Shown: positions 41,449-50,233 of the stretch, in pieces
Numbering within the stretch: position 1 is the stretch's first letter
Layout: each line of letters begins with the position of its first letter
Source of the DNA: a candidate division WOR-1 bacterium RIFOXYB2_FULL_46_45
GTDB lineage: Bacteria; Margulisbacteria; WOR-1; XYC2-FULL-46-14
DNA length: 64,000 nt
NCBI GenBank assembly: GCA_001771585.1
Contig: MEUE01000001.1
Coordinates: 186,001 to 250,000, forward strand
Reading direction: 5' to 3'
Program-made: the position numbers and the translations under genes
The notes under the pieces: generated by a model
What the model was told of the DNA's origin: nothing
Seen by the model: the letters and a program-made list of their open reading frames with translations, nothing else
Database searches by the model: none

Positions 41449-42588
41449 TTATCTTTTTAGTAACTCCAGATATTTTGCGACCCATTCTTCGGGAGAAGGA
41501 AATTTTGCAAATTGTTGCCCACTCTTTTCTGAATATATCTCCCAATTATGCTCATTACAAATATAGCATATTTTTCTAAAAGCATCTTCATAATTATCTA
41601 AATTATAATATAAGGCCGAATCATCACACATGCTATAAGCATATGGCAAATTCGGCAAAATTATCGGCAATTCAAAAAACATCGCCTCCACCAATGGAAT
41701 ACCAAAGGTTTCTGAGCTTGAAGGAAAGAACAAACACAATGATTTTTGATAATATGGGGCTAGCTTTTCGTGAGATAATTCCCCCAGGTTTTTAATAATA
41801 TGGCCGAGTTTTTTTGTTTTAATGTCATCTATCAGTTTGTTCGCTTCCCTATTTAAATTAATGTCTATGGTGATGCAAAACTCCAATTGCATTTTTTCAA
41901 TGTCTTTTCGGTATTTATCGGCCAAATCCAGCAAAAAACCATAGTTTTTATGCAACGAAAATCGGCTGACATATAAAATCGATTTCCTTTCCTTAAAAGG
42001 AATGCTTGCCTCCCCACCTGATTTCATTGCTAACAACGATTCGCTTATTGAGTTTCTTATTACACGGATAGATTCTTCGGAAACGTTATATTTTTTAATG
42101 AGCGCGTTTTTCATGAAAAGACTTTCCACCACCACATTGCCGCAACTTAGCGTGGTTAAAAAAAACAATAACCGTTTTATTCTTTCCAACATCCTGGATT
42201 TAAAACCATATTTTGACAAAAGGACATCGTCCACCAAATGCGGGTGATGACAAAGCACAACTTTTTTGAATAATAACGGGACAACGGAAAAATTCCCAAA
42301 AACCAGAACACCACGAGGCCGCAAGAAAAGCGTTATCATTGGGAATATAATAATATCGTAGAAAAACCTGAATACAATCTTCTTTACGCCGCGGAAAAAT
42401 GGAACATAAAAGATTTTTATCCCGTCTTTTTGCTGCGGCTTTAAATCGCCATAAAAAGGTGCCCGGGGCAATATGATTGTAAATTCGTCATTGACATCTT
42501 TCACTTTATGCAAATAAGCAATAAAGGTTTTTGCCAGCATACCGGTACCGGCAGAAGATTGGTTGTAAAAGTTTAATATGTATTTCAT
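41449..42588 (-). CDS. Family 4 glycosyltransferase (GT-B)
   Basis: Retaining GT-B transferase. N-terminal acceptor domain begins MKYILNFYNQSSAGTGML; a linker leads to the donor domain starting at KSILYVSRFSLHKNYGFLLD (about residue 210), and the nucleotide-sugar site is FFPSSSETFGIPLVEAM (E-x7-E near residue 295). It follows the polymerase/ligase gene by four bases. Typical for adding hexoses to polyprenyl-linked oligosaccharides at the cytoplasmic face. Confidence 0.88.
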   Translation of the reverse strand: MKYILNFYNQSSAGTGMLAKTFIAYLHKVKDVNDEFTIILPRAPFYGDLKPQQKDGIKIFYVPFFRGVKKIVFRFFYDIIIFPMITLFLRPRGVLVFGNFSVVPLLFKKVVLCHHPHLVDDVLLSKYGFKSRMLERIKRLLFFLTTLSCGNVVVESLFMKNALIKKYNVSEESIRVIRNSISESLLAMKSGGEASIPFKERKSILYVSRFSLHKNYGFLLDLADKYRKDIEKMQLEFCITIDINLNREANKLIDDIKTKKLGHIIKNLGELSHEKLAPYYQKSLCLFFPSSSETFGIPLVEAMFFELPIILPNLPYAYSMCDDSALYYNLDNYEDAFRKICYICNEHNWEIYSEKSGQQFAKFPSPEEWVAKYLELLKR

Positions 42589-42592
42589 ATTT

Positions 42593-43849
42593 TTATCGCA
42601 TTATTGGCACTCTATCCACAGATTTAGACATTGCGCTTATCAACGCAAATATAAAAAAGATATATACAGAATTAATTCCTCCAACATTGATCCAGCTAAA
42701 CACTATCGAAAGAAAAGCGAGCCCCAAGCCCAAATATAATATCCTTTCTTCCGTATTTTCTTTAAAACAACTTATTTGATAAGATAATTTATTCCAAAAA
42801 CTTTTTAAAAAAAATAGCCAGAGAGCCAAACCGATAATTCCAGTTTCCGCAGCTAGGCCCAAATAAAAATTGTAGGGGTAGCCCGCACCGCCACCCTCTA
42901 ATCGCATCCCTTCAAAACCATACTCCATTGATCTATTTCTATATCCCCCAATCCCGACCCCAAACAAAGGATTGGAGACAAACATCCTGGAAGCAATAAT
43001 CATTCCGGTTGCTCTTTCTATCCTGGACCAATCCCTGCCTCCCAGCAATAAGATATCTGCAAATAATCCATAAAAAATGCTAGAACTAATAACAAACACC
43101 ACAAACAGAACATACCATCTTCTTTTATTACCTTTTAAAATGAAACAAGGAAACGAAATAGCGGCCAAAAAAACAGAATAAAAACCTGTGCGTCCAAACG
43201 TAAATAAAAAACCGAGTAATATTCCAAAAAAACAATAAAAGTCCCTGCGTTCAAATTTATAATATAAACGAGGCAAAAGCAGGCACAACGGAACCGCCAA
43301 AAAACCGGCCCACATTGATGGTTCAGCTGCCAGTCCGGTTACCCTATACAGGCCAAACCAGCCGACACGATGGCCTTCGTTTGTTGGATCCCATAATGCG
43401 AAAGAGCTATTTGCATTTCTAAACAATTTAAACACTATTGAACCGGTAGGCAGAAAAGCCTGCAAAACAGAGTAAAGCGAAAAAACAACACAAATTAAAA
43501 TAAATAAGTTAACATATCTAATTAGCTGCTTTTTACTTTGTAAAACAAAGACATTGACAAGCAAAACATAAAAAAAGAAATATATAGTATATGTTGCCAG
43601 TTGGCTAATATGCTTTTCATTAATCATTCCCGAAAAAGAAAAATATCCTACTGTCATAAGCAAATAAACAAAAAAAACGAGAAAAAACACCGCTTGCACA
43701 GGAAAGTAAATTTTTGCGTTTTTTTTGCGTAGGAAAAAATATAAAATCAGCAAAGAAGTGGTGGCATACGAAATCAAAATATCCTTGCCCCCTATTTGGG
43801 CTATCGACAACACTAAAAGCGGAAGAGATAATATGAATATTACAAACAT
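42593..43849 (-). CDS. O-antigen ligase/polymerase family membrane protein
   Basis: A protein with about 12 hydrophobic helices and the large periplasmic loop (about residues 285-340) containing RDWSRIERATGMI, FGVGIGGYRNRSMEYGFEG and GYPYNFYLGLAAETGIIGLA, the usual arrangement of the Wzy_C domain. Members either polymerise O-units (Wzy) or ligate chains to lipid A core (WaaL). Which applies cannot be decided here. It is flanked by a GT4 gene and a radical SAM gene with gaps of two to four bases. Confidence 0.85.
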   Translation of the reverse strand: MFVIFILSLPLLVLSIAQIGGKDILISYATTSLLILYFFLRKKNAKIYFPVQAVFFLVFFVYLLMTVGYFSFSGMINEKHISQLATYTIYFFFYVLLVNVFVLQSKKQLIRYVNLFILICVVFSLYSVLQAFLPTGSIVFKLFRNANSSFALWDPTNEGHRVGWFGLYRVTGLAAEPSMWAGFLAVPLCLLLPRLYYKFERRDFYCFFGILLGFLFTFGRTGFYSVFLAAISFPCFILKGNKRRWYVLFVVFVISSSIFYGLFADILLLGGRDWSRIERATGMIIASRMFVSNPLFGVGIGGYRNRSMEYGFEGMRLEGGGAGYPYNFYLGLAAETGIIGLALWLFFLKSFWNKLSYQISCFKENTEERILYLGLGLAFLSIVFSWINVGGINSVYIFFIFALISAMSKSVDRVPIMR

Positions 43850-43851
43850 AT

Positions 43852-45300
43852 TTACACCTTGTTAAATCCAGGCGCAGGGATACGCCTAACCATTTTATAT
43901 AATTTAAACAAATACGAATTAGACCTTATTATTAACCCAACCGATTTTCTTAATAAAGATATCCGTGGCCGATGTCGCTTATAAACATTGTACTCAAACC
44001 AGACACAACCGCGTTGTATCTGCCTCCTGCTAAAGCCGGGTAAGTTTAAAATGGCTTTTTCTCTTTCGTTCTCGGTATCAATTTGGCCTTTTATTAGTCC
44101 TTTTTTTTCGCAAAGGGCAAACAAATCGGTTCCCGGATAAGGATAGAAAATAGAAACAGACGTCCAATCCGGCTGGCAAAGCCGATTCATTCTAACTGTT
44201 TCTTTGAAATCATTAATGGTTTCTCCCGGCAATCCCATCATATTTAGAAAACATACCTGTAGGCCATATTTTCTTGCCCGCTTTACAGTTCTGATAATAT
44301 CATCGTTAGAATAATTGCGTTTTAAGATTTCACGGCGCACTCTTTCGCTACCGGATTCCAGCCCAATATTAACAAACCTGAAATTTGCCCTTTTAAATGC
44401 GCTAAAAATCGGTTCCACATCCAAATTGGGAGTAACCCTCAAATTAGTCCCAAAAGACCATGGACAACTAAGTCCTTTGTTAAAGTTTTCCAGTTTAGAA
44501 CATAAATCGATCACCCAGTCCGCATTTGTCCCAATTGTTTCTACTTCCAAATAAATTTCCCTCTTGCTTTTCTTTTTTACATGTTTTTTTGTAAGCTCTT
44601 CTATTTCACTTAAAATATTGTCAGGAGATCGATATCTGGTATAAGTTCCACTCGCCAGCTTTCTCAATGCATGATTGCAACAATAAGTACAATTAAATGG
44701 GCAGCCGCGCCCCAATAAAACCGCATATACGGAGTTTGGTTCTTCCTCTATCCATTCCTGCCACATTTCTCTGTCGGGAAAGGGCAATTCATCAAGATTC
44801 TGCAAAAAAGGACGCGGCTTATTCTTTTCAATCTTATCCTCATGTTTGATCCATAGATTTGGGATTGACAAAGGAATTCTCCCTTTTTCTAATTGTGAAA
44901 CTAATTCCAAAACAGGATACTCTCCCTCTCCAACACATAACGCATCAAAATCATCTAAAACCCCTTCCGGATTAAGTGAAACATGCGCTCCCCCAACCAA
45001 TAAATATATGTGGGGGTATTTTTTCTTAACATATCTTGCCAAGCTGGCAACAAAAGAATATTCACTGCTTACAGCGGTAAAACATATCAAATGTGGATGA
45101 TTATTGTTTATATATTCATCAAGGATTTCCTCGTTTTTATTTCCTGAAATTCGACTTAAAACCACCAGCCTTGTAGAATGTCCGTGTTTTTTCAATAAGG
45201 AAGATATGTATGATATGCCAAATTGTATTGACTCCAAAGCCCTCAATGGCTTGCGCGGTGTTACTATATTATATAATGAATAGATAAAAAGAATTTTCAT
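43852..45300 (-). CDS. B12-binding-domain radical SAM protein
   Basis: Cobalamin-binding domain (MKILFIYSLYNIVTP, HLICFTAVSSEYSF, VGGAHVSLNPEGVL) and radical SAM core with GRGCPFNCTYCCNHALR near residue 200, VNIGLESGSERVR, and FLNMMGLPGETIND. Two consecutive Cys follow in the cluster motif (TYCC). The basic C-terminus (about 420-482) is probably helical. It lies between the deacetylase and polymerase genes. Substrate unknown. Confidence 0.9.
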   Translation of the reverse strand: MKILFIYSLYNIVTPRKPLRALESIQFGISYISSLLKKHGHSTRLVVLSRISGNKNEEILDEYINNNHPHLICFTAVSSEYSFVASLARYVKKKYPHIYLLVGGAHVSLNPEGVLDDFDALCVGEGEYPVLELVSQLEKGRIPLSIPNLWIKHEDKIEKNKPRPFLQNLDELPFPDREMWQEWIEEEPNSVYAVLLGRGCPFNCTYCCNHALRKLASGTYTRYRSPDNILSEIEELTKKHVKKKSKREIYLEVETIGTNADWVIDLCSKLENFNKGLSCPWSFGTNLRVTPNLDVEPIFSAFKRANFRFVNIGLESGSERVRREILKRNYSNDDIIRTVKRARKYGLQVCFLNMMGLPGETINDFKETVRMNRLCQPDWTSVSIFYPYPGTDLFALCEKKGLIKGQIDTENEREKAILNLPGFSRRQIQRGCVWFEYNVYKRHRPRISLLRKSVGLIIRSNSYLFKLYKMVRRIPAPGFNKV

Positions 45301-45304
45301 AAAA

Positions 45305-46339
45305 CTATAAAGTGATAACTCTCTTAAATCGATTACGCAGGCAATGGGTGAGGCCGCTTGTTAAAAACTGTAGCTCTTTGTGCCCAATCCCTTCTGCCAT
45401 ATCAAATCTTGGCAAACACTCCAAATGATTGCGATGCTCCAAAAATACATTGGCAGATCTTGTTGTGGTCGCCGTTATAAATCCGGATTCTTTGGCGATT
45501 TCGAATTCCCTTTTCTCTACTTCTCCCCTCCCTCCATTTGGATAAGCGAAATGCTTAATCTCGTAGTTGAGTTGCGATTCAAGCATTGTCTTTGAACCAA
45601 GTATCTCTTTTTTTACATCAGCCCCTGACAAGTTTTTAAGAACCAAATGATTTATTGTGTGAGCCCCAATCGTTACTAACGGATCTTTATTTAGCTTCTT
45701 GATCTGATCCCAAGAAAGCACTAGCTCGTCTGTTTTTTTATACGCATCGATTTTAAATAAATTAAAAATCTTTCCGGCTTTATCCGCAAGCTCACTTTCG
45801 TTGCAGCCCCTTAGCAAAAACCCAATGTTTAAATAGGCCCTTTCTTTTCCTTCTATTGTAGAACAATCAAAGTCATATTTTTTATTGTCTAGCTCAAAAG
45901 AAATTTTTTTGTTATCAAACAACAAATCACTTAGCGAATGCCACCACATGATTGCTTGTCTGTCTATGAAACCGCTTGTTATATATATAGTGAAAGGTAT
46001 ATTGTATTTTTTAAAGATCGGATAAGCAAAAGTAAAGTTGTCAACGTATCCATCATCAAAAGTAAAAACAACATATTTCTTATCAACCTTTTTGCTGTTC
46101 AAAACCATGACTAATTGATCCAATGATACAACTTCATATTTTTGATCAAGGAAATATTTAATGACCATTTCCAGATAAGCGGGAGTTACTTCAATCCCCT
46201 TACACCAAATCGACTTCTCAATCCCATTATCCGGGCACACCCTGTGGAATATCAAAATATGTCCTATACCAGAATAAAATGGTTTGGCCAAAGTATAAAA
46301 TCTGCTCTTATCCAATAACTTCAACAATAATTTTCTCAA
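45305..46339 (-). CDS. Polysaccharide deacetylase (NodB/CE4 family)
   Basis: Metal-dependent deacetylase of N-acetylated sugars. NodB motif 1 is VFTFDDGYVDN (Asp-Asp near residue 97), motif 2 GAHTINHLVL carries the two His ligands (near 225), and motif 3 is FAYPNGGRGEV. The start is set at the TTG at 46339, whose TTGA overlaps the TGA of the upstream reductase gene; the longer frame to 46387 lies inside that gene. Next to the acyl-assembly genes it could remove an N-acetyl group so another acyl chain can be added; that is inference. Confidence 0.82.
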   Translation of the reverse strand: MRKLLLKLLDKSRFYTLAKPFYSGIGHILIFHRVCPDNGIEKSIWCKGIEVTPAYLEMVIKYFLDQKYEVVSLDQLVMVLNSKKVDKKYVVFTFDDGYVDNFTFAYPIFKKYNIPFTIYITSGFIDRQAIMWWHSLSDLLFDNKKISFELDNKKYDFDCSTIEGKERAYLNIGFLLRGCNESELADKAGKIFNLFKIDAYKKTDELVLSWDQIKKLNKDPLVTIGAHTINHLVLKNLSGADVKKEILGSKTMLESQLNYEIKHFAYPNGGRGEVEKREFEIAKESGFITATTTRSANVFLEHRNHLECLPRFDMAEGIGHKELQFLTSGLTHCLRNRFKRVITL

Positions 46340-47097
46340 GATAAACTTGCACCGCCATCTACAACAAAACACTGGCCCGTAATCCACCGAGCATTATTTG
46401 AAAGCAAAAAACAAGTAATATTGGCAATATCTTCAGGTTTCCCTAACCCCAAAATATGTTTATTTAATATTTCATTTAAGCGTTCTGGCGGGATATTATC
46501 ACCCACCTCCCCCTTCATCTCCGTATCAACAAGTCCGGGTAATATGGAATTAACCCTTATTCCATTCCTAGCCACTTCAACCGCCATAGCTTTTACCGCC
46601 GAATCTATCGCCCCTTTTGAGGCACTATAATTAATTACCCCGGACCGCCCCCTTATTGAACTTATTGAGGAAATAAAAACTATCCCCCCACCCTCATTCA
46701 CCACCACCTTTTTATTGCAAAAACCCTTACACAACGCAATATCTGAAAAATAATTAATATCAAACAATTGTTTTGCTCTCTCAACATCAAAGGCCCGAAG
46801 GGATACCATCTGCATAATTCCTGCTGACAATATCAGTCCCCTCATCTTTCCATATTTTTGAGCTAATCCTAATACCCAATTTGGCAAATTTTCAATATCT
46901 TCAGTTAAATCCTTGACCTCAAAAAACATTTTTTGGGGAGTGTTTGATAAATCTTTTATTTTCTCCAGTTTTTCTTTGTTTCTGGCAACAGCTATAACTG
47001 TACCCCCCAATTCATTTATCTTCAGCGCAATAGCTTTCCCCAAACCGGAACTACCACCAGTTACAAGAAATATCTCATTCTCGCTAAATTTAATCAT
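46336..47097 (-). CDS. Short-chain dehydrogenase (FabG-like 3-oxoacyl reductase)
   Basis: Classical SDR of 253 residues: the NADP fold FLVTGGSSGLGKAIALKI, the LILSAGIMQM strand, catalytic Ser in VFISSISSIRG, Tyr-x3-Lys in NYSASKGAIDSAV (about residue 157), and the PGLVDTEM loop. Ends GQCFVVDGGASLS as FabG does. Three bases after the acyl carrier protein gene and just downstream of two KAS III genes, it would reduce the 3-oxoacyl-ACP they make. Acyl chain not known. Confidence 0.88.
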   Translation of the reverse strand: MIKFSENEIFLVTGGSSGLGKAIALKINELGGTVIAVARNKEKLEKIKDLSNTPQKMFFEVKDLTEDIENLPNWVLGLAQKYGKMRGLILSAGIMQMVSLRAFDVERAKQLFDINYFSDIALCKGFCNKKVVVNEGGGIVFISSISSIRGRSGVINYSASKGAIDSAVKAMAVEVARNGIRVNSILPGLVDTEMKGEVGDNIPPERLNEILNKHILGLGKPEDIANITCFLLSNNARWITGQCFVVDGGASLS

Positions 47098-47100
47098 TGT

Positions 47101-47328
47101 TTACTCCAATTTGCCATTTGCAAGCTTTATTAAATCACCAATATTATATAATTTACTAATATCATTATACTTATACTTAATAGAAAAATACTTATCGAAG
47201 ATCGCGATTATTGACAAAGCAGCCAAAGAGTCCCATTCTTCCAATTCTGCTAAAACCATGTCTTCTGTTAATTCGCCGTCTCGCTGAAGTGCTTCTTTAA
47301 TTGTATTTATAAACTCATCTTTTTTCAT
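47101..47328 (-). CDS. Acyl carrier protein
   Basis: A 75-residue carrier with the phosphopantetheine site in LEEWDSLAALSIIAIFDK (Ser of D-S-L near residue 35) and the usual helices. The start at 47328 is preceded by GGGGTGAG; a longer frame to 47358 lies inside the upstream KAS gene. It overlaps that gene's 3' end by 14 bases. It would hold the acyl chain made by the adjacent KAS III enzymes and reduced by the SDR, separate from the housekeeping ACP. Confidence 0.9.
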   Translation of the reverse strand: MKKDEFINTIKEALQRDGELTEDMVLAELEEWDSLAALSIIAIFDKYFSIKYKYNDISKLYNIGDLIKLANGKLE

Positions 47329-48409
47329 TATTTTGCTCACCCCCCTTATAAAACTCAATTGTTGAATATATTTGATCTAAAGATAAAACAGCCGTTCCCC
47401 AAGATAAACCAACCCCAAATCCGGCCAATATAACCATTTTGTTTTCAGCAATTTTACCGCAAACAGAATCACAAATTGTTACAGGAATTGAGGCGCAACT
47501 TTGATTGCCATACTTTGTTATAATATCCGAAGGTATTTTCTCCATAGGAAAATCTATTTTCCTGGCGATATTTTCGATAATATATTTATTCGCCTGATGA
47601 AAAATAACATGGTCAATATCTTCTGGTTTCTTATCGGAAAAGCTCAATATTTCGCTTATCGCGGAAGGGATCTCATTTATTGCAAAAGAAAATATGTCTG
47701 AACCATTTATATACAAATCTTCTTGGCTTCTAACATTATTCTCATCATCCCTAATTTCTTTTGCGGTGGTAGCACTCTTTGGCATTCTAAAACCACCAGC
47801 CGGCAGTATAATTGAATCATATCCTCTTCCATCCGAATGCAAGATAAAATGCGCCGGTTTATTCTCTTCGGACCTTTGGATTAAAGTAGCACTTCCAGCA
47901 TCACCAAACAAAGGAGCAGCAGATCGATCTTTTGGGTTAACACATTTACTTATGGTGTCTCCTGCCAGCAATAACACATTTCTACAACTGCCGGCCTCTA
48001 TCATCAAATGGGATAACCAAAGCCCGTAAACATATCCGGAACATCCTAAATTCACATCAAAAGCCGCGCAATCTTTAGACAATTTTAACTTGCCATGCAA
48101 ATAACAAGAGGTCGAAGGAATAAAATAATCTGGGGTTTGTGAAACAAATATCAGAGCATCTATATCTTCAGGGTTAAAAGACAAAGACTTAAACATTATA
48201 TTGGCCGCATATTCACACAAATCCGAAGAAGTTGTTCTTTCGTCAACCACAAATCTGACATCAAGCCCTATCCGCCTTCTTATTCTTTCAATCTGTTTTA
48301 TGTCGCCACCATAAAGATCTATTTCATCTACAATTGACTTTCTGATGGGAGGAATAATAGAAGCAATTCCCGAGATTTTTACATTGGAAAACTTAGATTT
48401 TGCCGACAT
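47315..48409 (-). CDS. 3-oxoacyl-ACP synthase III-like (second copy)
   Basis: Thiolase-fold condensing enzyme of the FabH family: catalytic Cys in NLGCSGYVYGL (about residue 117), His in FHQANKYIIENIA (about 270) and Asn in YGNQSCASIPV (about 300). The start at 48409 (MSAKSKFSNVKISGIAS) has AGGAAGGG upstream. It ends with a family-like GFGVGLSWGTAVL. It is related to the next upstream gene but not closely, so the pair may work on different chain lengths or as a condensing/partner pair. Confidence 0.88.
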   Translation of the reverse strand: MSAKSKFSNVKISGIASIIPPIRKSIVDEIDLYGGDIKQIERIRRRIGLDVRFVVDERTTSSDLCEYAANIMFKSLSFNPEDIDALIFVSQTPDYFIPSTSCYLHGKLKLSKDCAAFDVNLGCSGYVYGLWLSHLMIEAGSCRNVLLLAGDTISKCVNPKDRSAAPLFGDAGSATLIQRSEENKPAHFILHSDGRGYDSIILPAGGFRMPKSATTAKEIRDDENNVRSQEDLYINGSDIFSFAINEIPSAISEILSFSDKKPEDIDHVIFHQANKYIIENIARKIDFPMEKIPSDIITKYGNQSCASIPVTICDSVCGKIAENKMVILAGFGVGLSWGTAVLSLDQIYSTIEFYKGGEQNNEKR

Positions 48410-48414
48410 ATTTT

Positions 48415-49338
48415 TTATACCCTTCCTAATATATTCCCAGACCAAGATAGCCCAACACCAAAACCAGAAATCAATATCGTTTTATTGTTTTCTTTCTGAA
48501 TCTCCTTTGATAATATAATCGGTATCGATGAAGAAATCGTATTGCCATATTCCTCCGCATCAAATACAACTTTTTCATTAGGAAGTCCCAGTATGCGTGC
48601 TATACTATCGACAATATATTTGCTCCCCTGATGAAACACGAACTTATCGACTTCGTGAATTTTAATATTATTTTTTTTCAACAGCAATTCAATATCCCGA
48701 GGGACATATTCCAAGGCAAAATCAAAAACAGCATGGCCATCCATAAACAGCTCACCGTTTTCGCATTTTAGTTCTTGGCAACGCTTGCCAACAGTACCAA
48801 AGGTGCACTTGCCGGATTGATATATTGGTTTGTTTGAAATGATTGTAACTGTTGCGGCATCGCCAAAAAGCAATGAAGTAACCTTATCTTTCCTGTTTAT
48901 TATTTTTGAATATGGATCCGCAGTAAACAACAGCCCTTTCGTAAAATTATTTTCCTTCATAAAAGACTCAATTATTGATAGGCCATAAACATAACCAGAA
49001 CATCCAAGTGAAATATCAAAACAAGCGCAATTCTCGGATAAATCCAGCTTCCCATGAACAATTGCGGAAGTGTGCGGTATATTCATATCGGGATTTTGAG
49101 TTATTACGACAAGAACCTCTACGTCTCCGATATTAACATCGCCCTTTTTATTAATAACATTCTTGTATGCTTTAATGCATAGATCAGAGGTCTCATCGGC
49201 AGCATTTTTAATGAGTGTTTTTTTTATCCCCAGTTTTTTTTCAATAAAATGGTCATTGATCCCAAACATTTCTTTTTGATCATAATTTGAAATGCTGTTT
49301 TCAGGCAAATAAAATGATATGTCTTCTATTCCAATCAT
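48415..49338 (-). CDS. 3-oxoacyl-ACP synthase III-like (first copy)
   Basis: FabH-family enzyme of 307 residues with all catalytic residues: Cys in SLGCSGYVYGL (about residue 108), His in FHQGSKYIVDSIA and Asn in YGNTISSSIPI. The sequence GGAGAG precedes the ATG at 49338. It starts immediately before its paralogue (gap of five bases). FabH condenses an acyl-CoA with malonyl-ACP; within this locus it probably starts a short dedicated chain for sugar acylation. Confidence 0.88.
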   Translation of the reverse strand: MIGIEDISFYLPENSISNYDQKEMFGINDHFIEKKLGIKKTLIKNAADETSDLCIKAYKNVINKKGDVNIGDVEVLVVITQNPDMNIPHTSAIVHGKLDLSENCACFDISLGCSGYVYGLSIIESFMKENNFTKGLLFTADPYSKIINRKDKVTSLLFGDAATVTIISNKPIYQSGKCTFGTVGKRCQELKCENGELFMDGHAVFDFALEYVPRDIELLLKKNNIKIHEVDKFVFHQGSKYIVDSIARILGLPNEKVVFDAEEYGNTISSSIPIILSKEIQKENNKTILISGFGVGLSWSGNILGRV

Positions 49339-49352
49339 AAGCTCTCTCCGTT

Positions 49353-50216
49353 TTAAAAAACAGGCAAAATCAACAACTCCGTATAAAGATTATCTGTGAT
49401 ATCATTTCGACCTAAAGTATTAGACAGAAATATTCTTCGGACACTACAATTTATAGAATATTTGATATTATGACCCATTAAAAATCTTTCGTCCATCAAT
49501 AAGCCCAATATCCCCAAGCGCAGGCAAACTAAAAACCTTATTTGGGGCATAAACTCAAAAAACACATCAAAATTGCTAATATAATGTATTTCTGCCAATG
49601 GCATGTTTTTTCTTTTTGTTTTCTTAGCAATAAAATAACAATAGTTGTCTTTTGTTTTAATCACAAAATGTAAGCACCTAAATTTTAGGTGGTCATGGTA
49701 AAATTTTAAATCCTTATCATTCAAACACCTTCTTACAATATCTGGATTTAGCTCAATAGAACATTTATTAAATAATAAGCTTAATGTTGGTACTGGCAAT
49801 AGAATTTTAGAGATCGTATCAAGTTCTTTATATCCAAAAGACTTGTATGCGGACAAAACCGCTTTATTCCCAGGATTCAGTCCTGTTATTGTATAATTAT
49901 TTGCTAAGCTGACAACCTCGGAAAGGATTGAAAGCCCCACCCCTTCTTTTCTATATTCCTTTTTCACAATCCAGGTTGACATATTGCAAATCTTCTCTGG
50001 TTTTCCCCTTATTAATCTTTCACTAAAAATCAAGCCCATAAATCCTACCGCTCTGTTTTGATCAAATGCTGCATATCCAAAATAATCTTCACTCCCACCA
50101 TAATGAGTTACAAACAATTGTTGCCAATCGGATTTAGCCAAAGAACTATCCATTTCTTGCAATAATGGATAAATTGCCTCAAAATCTTCTGCCTTAGCCT
50201 TTCTTACTGTCAACAA
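49353..50216 (-). CDS. GNAT-family acyltransferase
   Basis: N-terminal GNAT domain: LTVRKAKAEDFEAIYPLLQE, SAYKSFGYKELD, and the acyl-donor binding loop VKKEYRKEGVGLSILSEVV (about residues 85-103). A second part (about 150-287) without a known signature follows. The start is the TTG at 50216 with AAGGAG six bases upstream. It is directly upstream of the two KAS III genes, so an acyl-ACP made by them may be its donor and an amino sugar its acceptor. That coupling is inference. Confidence 0.8.
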   Translation of the reverse strand: MLTVRKAKAEDFEAIYPLLQEMDSSLAKSDWQQLFVTHYGGSEDYFGYAAFDQNRAVGFMGLIFSERLIRGKPEKICNMSTWIVKKEYRKEGVGLSILSEVVSLANNYTITGLNPGNKAVLSAYKSFGYKELDTISKILLPVPTLSLLFNKCSIELNPDIVRRCLNDKDLKFYHDHLKFRCLHFVIKTKDNYCYFIAKKTKRKNMPLAEIHYISNFDVFFEFMPQIRFLVCLRLGILGLLMDERFLMGHNIKYSINCSVRRIFLSNTLGRNDITDNLYTELLILPVF

Positions 50217-50233
50217 CTTAAACTCCTTCGTTT

